Source: Acanthosoma haemorrhoidale
Taxonomy: Eukaryota > Arthropoda > Insecta > Hemiptera > Acanthosomatidae
Direction: 5' to 3'
DNA: 64,000 bases
Assembly (NCBI GenBank): GCA_930367205.1
Contig: OV884014.1
Span: 78,781,104-78,845,103, forward strand
Positions 22,106-34,904 of this stretch are shown piece by piece. The notes beneath the pieces were generated by a model. It had not been told where the DNA came from. It did no database searches and was given only the letters and a program-made list of their open reading frames with translations. How positions within the stretch are numbered: position 1 is the first letter of the stretch; each line of letters begins with the position of its first letter. The position numbers were made by a program, and so were the translations under genes.

Positions 22106-25100
22106 TTTAAGTGAATGATTATTTTGATAAACATCGAAGCTTCTCTTCAGATACCGGATACCGATTAAGAGACCATCCTAAAAACAAGTGACAAGAAAAT
22201 AACTTATTTCATTTTACAAGCGACCAGCAATTAAAGTAATATCTTTCTAGTCTAATTAAAAAATCGCGATTCCATCGTGTGGCACCAACTTCAATGAATG
22301 GGAATGAAATAAATTCACTTTCTATTTAAGTATTTGAACCAATTGAAACAATTACGAGGTACTACATGATATGACTGCCCCCTACCTACAGCGACTGTAT
22401 CACACTTGATCTGATGAATATCAGACAAACAATTCCAGTGCACAACCAGTCTGATTGCAACGTGTATCGCAGCCGTCACGTTCATTCAAGGATGTGATGG
22501 GAACCGCTAGGTCATTTGTATAATAAGATGCAGTCGGCCACTACCACTGGCATTAAATCGCAATTTGGAAAAAGAAAGAAACCATCAGATCGCAGAATAT
22601 TATCGAAGCTTATCTCCGAATGTCGAATGTTGTTTTAGTACTACAGGCTTGTACCGATGGCATTAAGCTTACCATTAAGAACAAATTCTTTGGTGACGTA
22701 CCGATCGTATCTTTTCGAAAGGTCGCTAATAAAATTTTGTATGTAATCGCCTATCGCCCGGGCAATTCCTGTAGAAATAAAACAAAAGTGAATATGTTTC
22801 TTGTATGACAAGTATTGCAAATGTCTAACCAGAAAAAAACACTGCCTATAATTTCAGACAACTAGGATCCATATTCTAGATAGAGCTTTCTTTTCCGACG
22901 AGCCCAGCAATTTGACCAATACCGCCACGTTCGAGGAAATGCTCCTGCTACTATAAACGATAGTTTATCGACTATTTGAGGCATTGGATACGCTCGTAAA
23001 AGAGGCAATGATTTTCTCTTCCGTCTATTATTGGAGAGGTCTTCCTTGAAGTTTCCAACAATTTGTTTGCTTATTGGAAATTTAATGTACAACTTAAGGC
23101 TGGGAGGGGAGGTAATTAAACGTTACCATTTATATCCAGTACCTGGAATGCCGTATACACAAAATAAAATCTGCTCTCCCAGATGGGAGTCAATCCAGGT
23201 AAGGCCAGTCGAGTCGGATTATAGCCTAATTTTTTGGACGGTCGTGGGTTTAATAAAACTACCGAGTGTCTTCCCACAGTATTCTGTTTTATACGCGAGT
23301 GCTCTCGAATCATTTGGTGGATTTTTTCCTACTTTTGAAACTAGCCTATCCTAGCATAACACGTTCTTCGTTTGCTGCAAAAATATAATAACCCTTCTGC
23401 CTATTCACAATAGATATAAAGCTCATGCATTCATTCCATATCAGCGGTCTATTCTTAATGATATCGGCTTAAGTTTATCAGTGAATGGTGTTAGATTTCG
23501 ATTAAGTATATTAGTGAACAACGTTTTGACAAAATATTTATATCTTGATCAGATCCTTGTGTCACATGGTAGTATGATGGAAGTTCGAGGCAGGTTAACG
23601 TAGGCAGCCATCTCGCACCTTGCACGTTGGCATTTGATGCACACATGTAGACCACGTCATTCAACAATAAATTTCCATCATCTTTCGTAAAAAATCCACT
23701 CATATCTGAATTCAAGGCTAACTATGAACTAATTTAATTATCAGTTACTTGTAAAAATACTTAACTTTAGTACTAAACAAAATTCCTGCTAACAAGAAAA
23801 GACTTTCAATTTAGAAACGTAATCCTCTTAGGACGGCAGTTTATGAAGAGACTGAAAGATGGACCTAAATTAAGCCCTAGGTAAAAGTGATACCGGTAGA
23901 AGCCCTAGAACACTTCCAATTTCAAAGTCTCTACTTTGAAACACTTGATTCAAAAGCTATGAATGAACCCTCCTCCATTCAGCAAAAGGCAGGGAATTAC
24001 ATCATGAATATTGAAAATTACATTTCTCTTAAAGGAGGCGAATCACAACGTCATTCGTGTTTGTTTTTCTCTTGAGCACAAACCGAGCTCTATAAATACT
24101 CGTAACTTCCCCTTAATCACAAAAAACAAGTATGTAATTTGTGTTTTTTTGCTGCCATACTTTCCATGATGTTATCATTTCCTATATACACTTATGATAT
24201 GTGACGCCACAAATTAAAGGACCCCAACTTAAAACAAAACTGTTCATTTAATTTCGATTTCACAGTAGAAAATTGGGATATTAGGCTTGGTTTCAATCCT
24301 CCTCCCAGAGAATAATCCGTGACATTCATAAACTAACGAACTAATATTGGGAAATAATTATCAAATATTTAACAACGACCTGCCTACTCATTCTAGTTCA
24401 GTTTTCAATATCAAGAAGCATTCTTCAGTCCCCGACACAACATAACTCTTTTATACAAATAAATTGCGCCATTTTTCATTTTAATATTTAAGAGACTTTC
24501 AAATGCAAAATTCAACTTTAGTAAACTTTACCTTGGCTTAATCTATTTGTTTTATAAACGTCTTTTTTTTTACTTTACTTGAGATTCTAAATCCTTTAAG
24601 AACATTATTTTTCTTATTTAAGTAAGTTTTAAACTGCACCCATTCCTAAGCCGAGAGTGTAGCTTTGTGGCTTAACAGACAAAAGAAGAAGTTCTTTATA
24701 AAATACAAGCAAAAATCTAAGCTTGTATAGCCATGTCAAGAGAATGACTGAAGTCGCCGGCGAAAAAGACTGCGGGAGCACATCCCATTGATAAGGAGAA
24801 AGAGATGGTATTGTCAGGATGATGGCATGGTCCTTTGAGTATTACGGGAAGAAGATAATGGAAGACATTAGGTATGCCAGAGTTGTGTGTTAAAATATTA
24901 TATTGTGCCGTATTTGAAATATATAGTAATAAAAATCATTTCTAGTGATGTCTAAATTGATCATTTAAAGCTTTTCATTTCCTTTCTGTCGCGCTCATCT
25001 CCTTGATTCCCCCACGAAGAGTGATTTGAGCTTATATACCACGAACGTTAGCAGGACAAAGAAGAATATTTCGTAAAGAAAAGACTGGCCAGCAACCAAA

Positions 25101-25373
25101 AAAACAACAACGAGCAATTCAAGACCAGCGAAGAATCAAATTTTCATTTTTTACCATATTCATAATCCAATCTAAAATTTAAAAACAGAAAACTTTATGT
25201 TAGAAAAAGAAGAAAATTATTTCATTGGCTATCGCTGCTACTGCTACCTATGAGATACAGCAGGAACGACCTCGCGCGTTGGACACCTTTTTGGGGGTTT
25301 GTCGAGACCAGTCACTATGGATCCTAACTTCGTTGTAGTAGCATCAGAATTTGTCGAGTGCCGAAATTAACTT
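22106..25373. other. AT-rich non-coding stretch
   Basis: No gene could be supported. Open frames at 22862-23354 on both strands overlap and lack known motifs. At 24728-24790 the translation HVKRMTEVAGEKD resembles a linker common in retrotransposon polyproteins, but it is too short to call. At 24205-24230 AAATTAAAGGACC recalls Tc1-type ends without a partner. Confidence 0.4.
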
Positions 25374-25469
25374 GTGAGATTAGTTTGTCGAATCCTAAGT
25401 CATCGGTTTGAATTTGATTGTAGTCATAACAGATACATGGTTCGGAAGTTTTTTTTGTATCCTTCGCCT

Positions 25470-25663
25470 GAAATCGAGGAAAGCAGTCAGAAACCATCCA
25501 TTAGGCCAGAAGCTCATGCCCGAGGCTGGACCGATCGCCGGACAGGTAAAAGGGGATTGATTCCTAAAATTTTCCTTTCAATTTCGATCAATCCGATCCC
25601 AATAACCACCCCTTTTCCCTTACAGAGAGACGGGTCGGCGGCGACGGGATTCTGCTATTGGTG
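25470..25663 (+). other. possible small host exons bounded by splice signals
   Basis: A segment ending CGGACAG is followed by a donor-like GTAAAA (25546-25551). Next come about 80 bp with a pyrimidine-rich end and TTACAG (25620-25625), and then a 38-bp GC-rich block (25626-25663) followed by a strong donor GTAAGT (25664-25669). The 38-bp block is strikingly GC-rich for this window. If the 80-bp piece is an intron, the joined frame stays open. I do not recognise the product. Acceptor and donor strings occur by chance in DNA of this length, so this is a weak gene candidate, but the combination of tract, acceptor, GC-rich block and donor is the best splice-like structure here. Confidence 0.25.
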
Positions 25664-25669
25664 GTAAGT

Positions 25670-26814
25670 TTGAAATTTATTGAATCTAAAATTATTAATT
25701 TATTGATTATTATTATTTATGATTTGTTGCTTTGTTTTTCTCGATTTCGTTATTTGTCGTCGTTATTTTATATCACAGTCCACTGTTGGTTCTCTATCAG
25801 AGAAATGACTTGAAAACTCGTTCGTTCTAATTCTGACCTAAAATTGTTTTAGATTTCACAGCTAATTTATCCGCGTTCACACATAATTTAGAATTTAATA
25901 TCTCCTTCTTTTTTATTTTTTTACTATATTCTATTTCCATCAAAAGCCCTTTCGTTGCATTGCGTGGCATTATTAGAGCACAAAACATTATATTTTAACT
26001 AACGAAATTGCACCACATATACATTATACCGCCTTGTTTTAATATGTATAAAAACAATCAATGAAAATTATTTGCAATAATGTGGGAAAAATAAGCTCTA
26101 GATGGCTTAATTTACTTTATTCAATTTACATAAAATATATCTAAGTAGTGAGCACGATATATAGATGTATACTGAATATGCCTTGGCTATAAAACGAAAT
26201 GTGAGATCGATAATGTTTATTAAGATGTGAATGGAAGAGTGAAGTTGAGCGGCTCCTGAGTGAATGAGCATGGACGGGCAGAGGCAGCCTTATGAGCTGC
26301 CATGCTAACGGGCACCATTAGCATAAATCAGTCTACAAAGAGGAAAGAAAAAAGATTGTTTTCTCCGGTCGGTGAACTGTTTCTCTGATCAGGTGCTCTA
26401 TGACGCCCAGCATAGGTAGCCTCAAAACTATATATTTCGGTATATTAACTTGAACATTAAAAAAAACAAAAAAAAAAAAAAAATTTCTATAAAGTGATAA
26501 TGGCGTTTTAATATTTTGTTATTGTGGTTGATTGTTCTCAATATTGTAATTTCGAAATCATTCTTCTTTTATCCTAGCATATTCCTGACTTTGGTCACTG
26601 CTCCTCTCATTGGTCTACCTACCAATTTCGACCACCCTCCAGAATAGGACTAATGCAATCAAGTGGGAACGAAATGAATTAGAGTCTTGTCTCTATTGCA
26701 GGATAAAAATGAAATCACTCCCAAAGCCTAGTAGTGTATATATTAGTTAGAGATGTTCAACATCAGTACGCAAATCGATAACCTTCTCTACCCCAAGCTT
26801 GAAAACTGTATAAA
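25670..26814. other. AT-rich non-coding stretch
   Basis: No gene. A poly(A) run lies at about 26468-26483, with no element in front of it that I can identify. Confidence 0.4.
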
Positions 26815-27365
26815 GTACAGCCCACCATTCGTCCATAGTCCAATGACTGTGTTCTCGAGCAAAAGCCAGCCGTGTAACTCTGTGAGTTCTGGTCAATTCT
26901 GGTCCTCTTACTGGGTGAAAAGCCATTAGTCCATACTCATCTAATCTTCTCCGAGCAGTACGTTCTGAAATTTGCACATCTCGAACTTTTTGGAGCTGAT
27001 AAATTGCTTGAACAACGGTAAGGTGCCGGTTTCGTAAAATTCTTAAAGTAAGAAACCGGTCATCCTGTGGTTCTGTTGCCCTAGGCCGTCCAGAACCGGC
27101 CCTTCTATGGTAAGACCCGGTTTCTCGAAAACTAGAGTTTAGTCTACTCCCTACTAAACTCTAGTTAGTAGAGTTTCATAGGGAGCTCCGATGGCATTAG
27201 CCGCATATCTAATGGAACGTCCATCATCAATAAGAGCCACACCACGTGCAACCTCGTCAGCACAAAGAGGCATTTTTAAACTTAAAATTGAGAAAATTAA
27301 AATATCGAAGCCGAAAACTAAGTTGGGAACGACAGTCCTTTAATTGAATTAAGGATTATGGATTA
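26815..27365 (-). pseudogene. Tc1-like transposase, N-terminal half
   Basis: On the minus strand an ATG at 27273-27271 opens MPLCADEVARGVALIDDGRS, the first helix-turn-helix of Tc1-family transposases. The frame then breaks at a 37-bp palindromic segment (27130-27166) that holds stops. It resumes in another frame as FRETGSYHRRAGSGRPRAT, with the GRPR AT-hook between the two DNA-binding subdomains. It goes on to DDRFLTLRILRNRH, the second helix-turn-helix VQISERTARRRLDEYG, and HWTMDEWWAVLYT. In the family the next residues carry the first Asp of the DDE triad, but here similarity ends (about 26815) and an unrelated tail runs to a stop at 26747. Catalytic domain and 3' end are missing. The complement of 27330-27350, with AATTAAAGGAC, fits the subterminal part of a Tc1-like 5' end. 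Confidence 0.8.
27130..27166. repeat. perfect 14-bp inverted repeat inside the Tc1 relic
   Basis: AACTAGAGTTTAGT (27130-27143) and its exact complement (27153-27166) flank a 9-bp spacer. It lies where the transposase should encode the link between the first helix-turn-helix and the FRETGS block, and it introduces stops and a frameshift. Confidence 0.8.
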
Positions 27366-29504
27366 CTCTTCTCTATATCGACATTTCTAATTGAAAAAAA
27401 AAAAAAATACATATTCATTCATAAAAAAATTGACCAATCCAAAGCAGAAATATTTTGAGATGAAAACATGAAAAAATCAGGTGGGTGGAATTTTTTGTTT
27501 CATGGAAGTCTTTTTGTTAGGGTAAGATTTAAGATATTAGGTTAAATAGGACAAATATCCATAGTTTGCAAATATATAATATTAGTGCTTCTTTACATAC
27601 ATTTTTGTAATGACGAGTTTGTGTATATTTGACTAAAATCATTTTAGCAGCTTACATTTTGTCCCTTCTATTATTCTTAATATTATTCCATTAGTGCATT
27701 GGGGTATACTTATTGTCTTGAGTAGTTTACTGCTTATAATGGTTTGCGATTAAGTTCAAGTTCAAAAACGATACAACCACCCAAATTAGTTCCCTAACCA
27801 AGCAGTGTTCAGTTTAATTCCTTTCCCCGATTTTATTAGTAGGATCTGGCGGCTTTCGCCTATTTTATTTTTATGCTTTCGTTTACCATGGGGCTTATTT
27901 TGGGATATTTTAAAATACCTTACTGTCACAGGAAACGCACCGTGGACAAAGGATGTTCGAACCTTGATTCTGACAGTATATCGATACAATTTTCATTTTG
28001 AGCTCACTCGAAATTAGTTTTAGTTCATTTATTACGACAATCCATATTGATGAGTCCAATGGCTTTTGATCAAGCAGTCGTGATGTGATAAGACAGAAAG
28101 CAAAAACTCGTGAAAGGACCCGTGCCCCAAGGACTGGCAACAATCGAGACATGCGTGTACGGTCATTAGTTCTGGCTGCGTATGGCTCGGGTGTGCAGAA
28201 TGGTTAAGCACAATAGGACAGTGTCAACAGGCACAAAGGCCCACCACCGAAAATTCGCGCTCTCTTTGTTCGGAGATTAGCCTTGGGGATAAGCTATATT
28301 GTAGCAGCACAAATAAAAACACTAATAGGAAAAAATGAACCATAAGCCGCCTTGTATATATTATTAGTGCATTATCTTTTCCTCATGCCTGTGCTGGCTG
28401 TGCGCAGTCGTCTTGTACTCTCCTGCAAATATGATTTAGGACATTCCTTTGCCTATTTTATAGCCTGAATATAATTTAAATATATTATGCGGCCCCGGCT
28501 CTTCGGAGAAGGGTTCGAAGGGAGAAGGTTCACTGCCCTCTTCTCGAATGTACACCCTTAGCGTATTATTAACGCTAACATTATATTATTATTATTGATG
28601 CAGTTAATATTATTTATGAGGCGATCATGATAGCATAATTTATTATTTGAAAAAAAAAATAGTTTCAGCGTTGGTTTATAATCATGCTATTTCCTTCCGT
28701 TGTCTTGGCATTATACTATAGACTAGATTAGATTAGACTATAGATTGTATTGGACATCATAATATATATGTTTTATGATTTTATGGAGTCATGACAATAA
28801 TCATACCATTTTATTACACTCTTACTTAATTTTTTTTTTTGGGGGGGGGGGGGAATGTGGTCCTCCAGCATAGAAGTATCCTTTATCCCTTACCTCCAAA
28901 AACCCACTATGAACTTTCGTTATTTTGATATCGGGTCAACAAGCTTCATATTCAAGTTTTTTGTTTTGTTTTTCATTTTTTCAATCCTGCAGGTAACATT
29001 TTGAGAAAATCTCCCATCCACAATTAGCAACATGTTTAAAAAAGCATCACTGCCTTCATCTATATCATTTAAAATTATTATTTTGTAATTTTTTTTTATT
29101 TTATTTGAGATTTAGAAATTTAACTTTTCAATTATGTCTTCGGCGGATTTTAGCATATCCTGAATTTATTATGTCAAACTCTCATTGAGGGCATATCCCA
29201 ATAAAATAACAAAACAAATACTGCTTCACGCAGGAACATTGTACCGCTACTATTTATACATATATATATATATATATACAGGGATTCGCAGAAATAATTT
29301 GAAACATAACTTGATTGTTTATATTATAGAATAATTTTTGTGAAAAACTGCACGGACACCCAAACCCTCTGAACACCTGACTTACGTAGTAACATTCAAC
29401 GAAGTGAGACTATGGCAGAGTGGAAAACAAGAGTGGAAAAAAAAATAAAAAAAAGATCTTCAAATTTAGCTTTATTTTTATTTAATTTGTAAACAATTTT
29501 ATTT
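27366..29504. other. AT-rich stretch with homopolymers and a TA microsatellite
   Basis: Notable simple sequence: a poly(T)/poly(G) junction at 28831-28853 and a (TA)n run at about 29260-29279. Overlapping open frames near 27786-28152 show no known domain. Confidence 0.4.
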
Positions 29505-29595
29505 TTATCATGTAATTGCGTAGGTTTTTATTTATTTTTAAAGCTATTAGAATTTTTCGCAACAATACTTTTATGACCAAGCCTTACAAAATATA
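29505..29595 (+). repeat. ~91-bp direct repeat, copy 1
   Basis: Matches 30067-30158 at more than 90 % identity by eye, starting TTATCATGTAATTGCGTAGG and ending near GACCAAGCCTTACAAAATA. No coding motif. The two copies are 562 bp apart. Confidence 0.75.
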
Positions 29596-30066
29596 ACATA
29601 ATAAATAAAACCAATACATGCAAGTAAAATACGTAATTCACAAAGGATGTCCTACAAAAATGCAGATAAAGTTTTGATATATCTATTTATACTATAATTT
29701 ACTGGTTGATTGAATCTTTTTAACATATATTTCATCTAATATTTTTTAATTACTTGTATAATTTATATTACCTAAAATTGGAGTATTATCAAAATTTGGA
29801 AGTGTGTTTATTTTTAATTCTGTGATGTGATTTGTTCCTACATTTTTTGGTTTTCCCATAAATATTTATGTGGAGGGGATTTCGAATATTCATTGTAAAT
29901 AAATATCTTTTATTATTAATATTATAAAGTTACAATCTACAAAGGAGTCAATCTCCCACCTTTGGACATGTGTGATTTGCCTAGAAGATAACAAATCGAG
30001 GATCTGCCACACCAAGCTCATGACATTTTGTACAAGATACCCCTCACCGATCTAAAATATGTGAAA

Positions 30067-30158
30067 TTTATCATGTAATTGCGTAGGTTTTTATTTATTT
30101 TTAATACTATTAGAATTTTTCGCAACTATACTTATATGACCAAGCCATACAAAATACT
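30067..30158 (+). repeat. ~91-bp direct repeat, copy 2
   Basis: Second copy of the 29505-29595 repeat. The interval contains a weak family B-like tail (about 29905-29945, ATTATAAAGTTACAATCTAC), which may mark the insertion or rearrangement that accompanied the duplication. Confidence 0.75.
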
Positions 30159-33100
30159 CATTCTACACTATGAGGTCAATAATCGTCGATTTTCAAGTTC
30201 CTGCTGGACAGAAACTAAGGAGAATTTGAGTATCCAAATTCCACCGCCTACAAGAACGCTGTAGTGCGAAAGGGGCTTGTGCCACTTCAAGGGAAAACTA
30301 TCAATCCATGATTATAGTTTAATGGAGTTATAATGATTATTATGCAGTCTGTTCTAATATTTTAGATGTAACTATATTATTATGTTCATATTCAACATAC
30401 AATAATGTTGGATTGGAAGAGATGCTATAATTTAGGTTTTAAAAAACACCAACTCTCGTTTCTCTTTATCTCAGCTATCCGTATGTTGTAGTCTTGGACT
30501 GACCGCTGTGTGGCCGTCAGAAGCGGGCTGGTAAAAGCGCTTGTCAATTAAGGAAAAGATTTTGAAGTGAAATAAACATAGGTGTTAATTACCTAATGCA
30601 ACATGTGCCTTGGAACTTGTCCCACTAAATAATTAAATACATGTAAACATAAGTTAGGTGAATATATCAGGAAGAGCAGAGTCCTTATGAAGTAATGGTA
30701 CGATTCCAGGAATAGACTTTATGTAATGCCTACGGTCCGTTGGTTGGCTGTATAGATTACTCAGGTGTTTTCCTCGAGAAAGTTCATAAGAACAGAGATT
30801 CCTCCGTCAAAAGAAAAAAATGGACATCAGCCGTTGAGCTATTTGAAATGAATTTCCCGAGAGGGAGATTGCAATGGAACGGGAAGGGGTCGTGCAATTG
30901 CACTTCCTTGGAGAAAGTAACAAGCTCAGATGCGGTCCTGTGCATTTATCTTTGGCCATCTCATCAGTGCCAGCTCGCCACGGCTGTGGGTTTATTGCTA
31001 GGCCATGATCTATTGTAAGACAGCTCGTTCGTGATCGCCGATCCGTTCCTATTCACCTAGTCATTCCCGAACGTGGGCGATCCCAACGACAGAAAAGCAG
31101 GCCTGTATGTTTATGATTGGCTATTTACAAAATTAGATTAAACTTATTTCTCACATTCTATTGACTGGATCATCAGTCGTATATCTGTAGTATAGCCACG
31201 TTCCTATGCCTCTGAAACATGGCCCACCAAAACCCTTGACGAATGTACTAGTTTTATAGTGAAGCACCCTTGCTTTCAGACTTCCATTACATTCTTCGAG
31301 AGTCTGTTCACCGGTATGCTATGGACATGATCGAACCAATTAAGAACTATGGTATTAATTAGGACCTGGACAAGAAGGTGGTTTCCTGATTTACCTCCTC
31401 CCGCGCTAGTATTCCTTATCGTGCCTAATCTCGTTTTCCTAATTACTCTTCAGAGAATTTTCTCGGTTAAAACCGGATGATTTGTTTGAAGATGGCCATT
31501 TTTGACTTTGTTTCAATTTCTGCTATCCCGATTATTGCTTTTCTCACTTGAAAATACAAATTACGGCCTTGAAAAGGGAAATAATGATTGCAATGAAGGG
31601 CAATTTCTGGTAGTAAATTGTTACAACTCGTCTCAAGGCTACGACGATCATGAATATAGTCGTATAACTGTATATTTTCAGGGAGAATTTTAGTAATTTT
31701 AGTGAATAGTAATCATTGGTAGTCAGTGTCCTTAAGAATATTCCTACCACCGAGTCTGGAAGTACTCAGCACCTCCTACCATATATAGTGCTAATCCAGG
31801 CAAGCCCTCCTGTTTCTGAAGCCAGGAACTAAGCTGGTGGAGCCAGCCCATAATTGATCCTACAAAAATGTGAAACAAAGTTAAAATTTTAATCTGTAAT
31901 AATTGCAATTATTGCAAGCCTCAGCAGATTGTTCATCAAGATAACTATTCCATGTGCGAATTCATGTGGACTTCATTTCATTTTTCAGTCCTTTATTTCC
32001 AAGATGATTGAGTAGAGAGGCTCTCTGCTTCGTTGAGGGACGAACAAGATGTGGGAAGATAATTGGAATGTAAGTTCATCTTCTTTCACCTAACACCTAA
32101 CACCATGGGCCACCAATGATTAATTACCTAAAGGAACGAAGAGGCGAGACCACACCATTTGCTCACTACTGCACCTACTGCAGTTCAAGAATAGATTTAG
32201 TTTCATTATAATACCATCATCTATTTTTACTTCTATAAATTCGTTAATCTTATTGCATATATTTTTCGGTCTAACCTACTTATATATATTACAGTTTCTT
32301 TCATTTAAGGTACATTTGACTAATTTAGCTAGTGTCCTATCCACATATACCAAATATACAGTCCACTATCACAATTGAATCTGTTCATCTAGATCCACCA
32401 ACCGACTTATTAAATATACAACGCTCCCAAAGATTTCAATATTTAAAGTAATTAAGTAAGTGATACAATTACTAGCTGTGCTATTAATTATATAATTGAC
32501 CACTAAAACGAGAAGTTCATTGTTGCGTTTCCCCCAATTTCCCTGAGACATCTTGCCTATATTGCTGATAGAGTAATATTCCAAGGGAACTAAAAGACTA
32601 CAGATAAATTTTATATCTATCGAAACGTGTCTCAAACGTTGTCATTAACGTAAAGACTGTTTCTGTTTGTTGGCGTTTTATCTGTCCCGTCGTTGCCTCA
32701 TCATACGAACAGGCTAGAATAACTCCACGCACGGTCAACATTTATTCTTCCTACGCCAGTGGGTGAAATTTATTCAGTTTCTCTCCAACAGCTAAGTATA
32801 TTGTGTCAAGTATTATCATATGTTTATTAATTTTTTGTATATTCTGTCCATTTATACTCTCGGTACGGTGCACCGTGCATACGACGTTTTGTTTTTTTTA
32901 AGATGTCATTGAAGGTTGTTGTGGCCAGTTTGGAACAGCATTGCATGTTTCCTTTGGAGATATTTTATCATATAAAAATCGAACCTGAATTTCTCGTTAC
33001 ATCAACGAATTTATTCCTTCATTCGTTAACACTCAAATGGTCCAAAATGAAATGGTATCGGCTTAGACACAACGGTTGCTCTAATCCGGGCTGATCCTTG

Positions 33101-33600
33101 TGTACAGCATACAATCATCTTAATTATGCTTGGTTGATTATCGAACCAAACAGGACATTTATTAAAAAAGATTTACATACCTACAACATGAATTGTATTA
33201 TTTTACTTATAAATTTAAAATACATTTCAGTAAATTCATGAAAGTGATCATATCGAACCTGATAGCAGTATATAATATCCATTAGGCAAACGTTGGAACG
33301 AGGTAAGAAGCAAGAGGTATGACATTTTTTGGATCGGATATGAAAATATACCTTAGGTTATAAATATTGGATTTAGGCAAGATTTACAGTCCCTAGTCTT
33401 ATTTATAAATATTCTATATTCACATCTCTGTAACGTTAACTTTATGAGGTTTTATAATTTTTTTTTTTTTAAATATTCATTGCTGGATTCAACAGAATCT
33501 TTTTCTTTCTTTTGTACCTTCTCCGTTATATTTTGAATTAAATTCTATATTAAGGACTTTTCATGATTTTTTTCTTTAAACTTTTTTTCATATCGATGTT
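30159..33600. other. AT-rich non-coding stretch
   Basis: No gene, MITE or retrotransposon domain recognised in about 3.4 kb. Open frames at 30740-31018 (92 codons), 31502-31693 and 32369-32635 have no recognisable motifs. Confidence 0.4.
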
Positions 33601-33839
33601 TTGTCCTTGTAGTTGACGAGTCGTAGTGGTGGATGAAAGTGATGAGATGTCCTTGTATGTTACTGCAGAAATTTGATCAGGGATTTTGAAATCATCCCAT
33701 TTAGGATGATTTTTTCATGAGGCTGTTTAGTTCATAGGGTTGAGCTTACGTTGAAAGGTGTATTTTTACGTCAGTCGTGTGTTAATGTGTTATGGATTGA
33801 CTGGCCTGTGAAGGTAGGCTAATATTTCGGATCCGTAGG

Positions 33840-34225
33840 TTCATATTGCTTTTGCGATGGAACTGCATATTGGCAGTGTGAATGTCGAATGATGGTTTCT
33901 AGAAGTTCTGTGTTTTAAGTTTTGTTTGTTTCTTGAGTGTGTCAGGTTTCTGTCGACGTAGATCTCAACGTGGATACCGTGTCTGTTTATGGGATAATAC
34001 AATTGCAGAAATGAATTTATATATGCTGTGACGAAGCGTAATAAATAAATGCGATTTGTGTTGGTTAAATTTGAATTTTCATTTCTTTGACCACATGTGA
34101 GTTCAACATTTGAAGCAGTCATAGCTACATTGTCAGCAAATATCGCGAGTAATTTGTTTTGATGGGATGTAATGTTGCAGCGGACTTAGAGAACTACCCT
34201 GCGGCACTCCTGTATGTATATATCA
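33840..34225 (-). pseudogene. Jockey-like reverse transcriptase fragment (family D)
   Basis: On the minus strand, 34210-34181 encodes GVPQGSSLSP, RT motif B. About 13 codons later, after a frameshift, NKLLAIFADNVAMTAS appears (34140-34129 encodes FADN), which is motif C with the second catalytic Asp changed to Asn. The spacing between motifs B and C is much shorter than in intact elements, so a deletion has occurred. A 93-codon open frame continues from motif C to 33841, probably the RT thumb region, but its sequence is too drifted to align by eye. Downstream sequence to about 33600 may belong to the same element. Whether this is the RT of family B, for which only C-terminal copies are present here, cannot be settled from the window. 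Confidence 0.65.
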
Positions 34226-34904
34226 TTTTGCACTACTATAATTCTTCTTTATCCTGTATACTTCCAATTCCATGTTCTTTGGCTGCCGTTTTTAGATTAT
34301 TGAATTAGGGGTGTGCGGTGTAAACATTTAACCACTAATCAAGATTTATAAAATGTTTTTGAAAAAAAAATAATTCAATTTTTAACAGAACATATCCATT
34401 ATTATGGTGAAAATAAAAATATCAATGTTTTAATCAAAGTTCTGGGAAGTTAATATTTACTTTTTTCAGGAAAATCACGTGAATGTCGAATGTAAACAGG
34501 GGGGTTACGTTTTACAATGGCTGACAAAGACAAAAACACTTGTGATTTGTTTGAAATTTATGTTTTTTTATTATTTTTGATTACAGTATGTATATAATTT
34601 ACGCAGGAATTTTTGCATTTGTAAGTTTAAATGTTTGCTTGTAGATGGTAATAAATAACGTGTTCTGTGTGATTATTTGGCTGATTGTAATTATGCCTTT
34701 TGAAGTTCAACGTATATGGTCGTCGCGGCCTCTTTCTTTATCAAACTTCGAACTTTGAACAAAGTTGAGTTATATTCACATTTAAAAACGTCACTTATAT
34801 TTTTACGATTCTCATTTATCAGTTTTGTTCTGACAGACGGAAAATGTCGGTTCCCGTTCATTTAAAAAAAACAAATGAATTTTACTAAGGGTTTTTCCGA
34901 CCTG
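34226..34904. other. AT-rich non-coding stretch
   Basis: Nothing identifiable between the family D RT relic and the family A tail. Confidence 0.4.
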
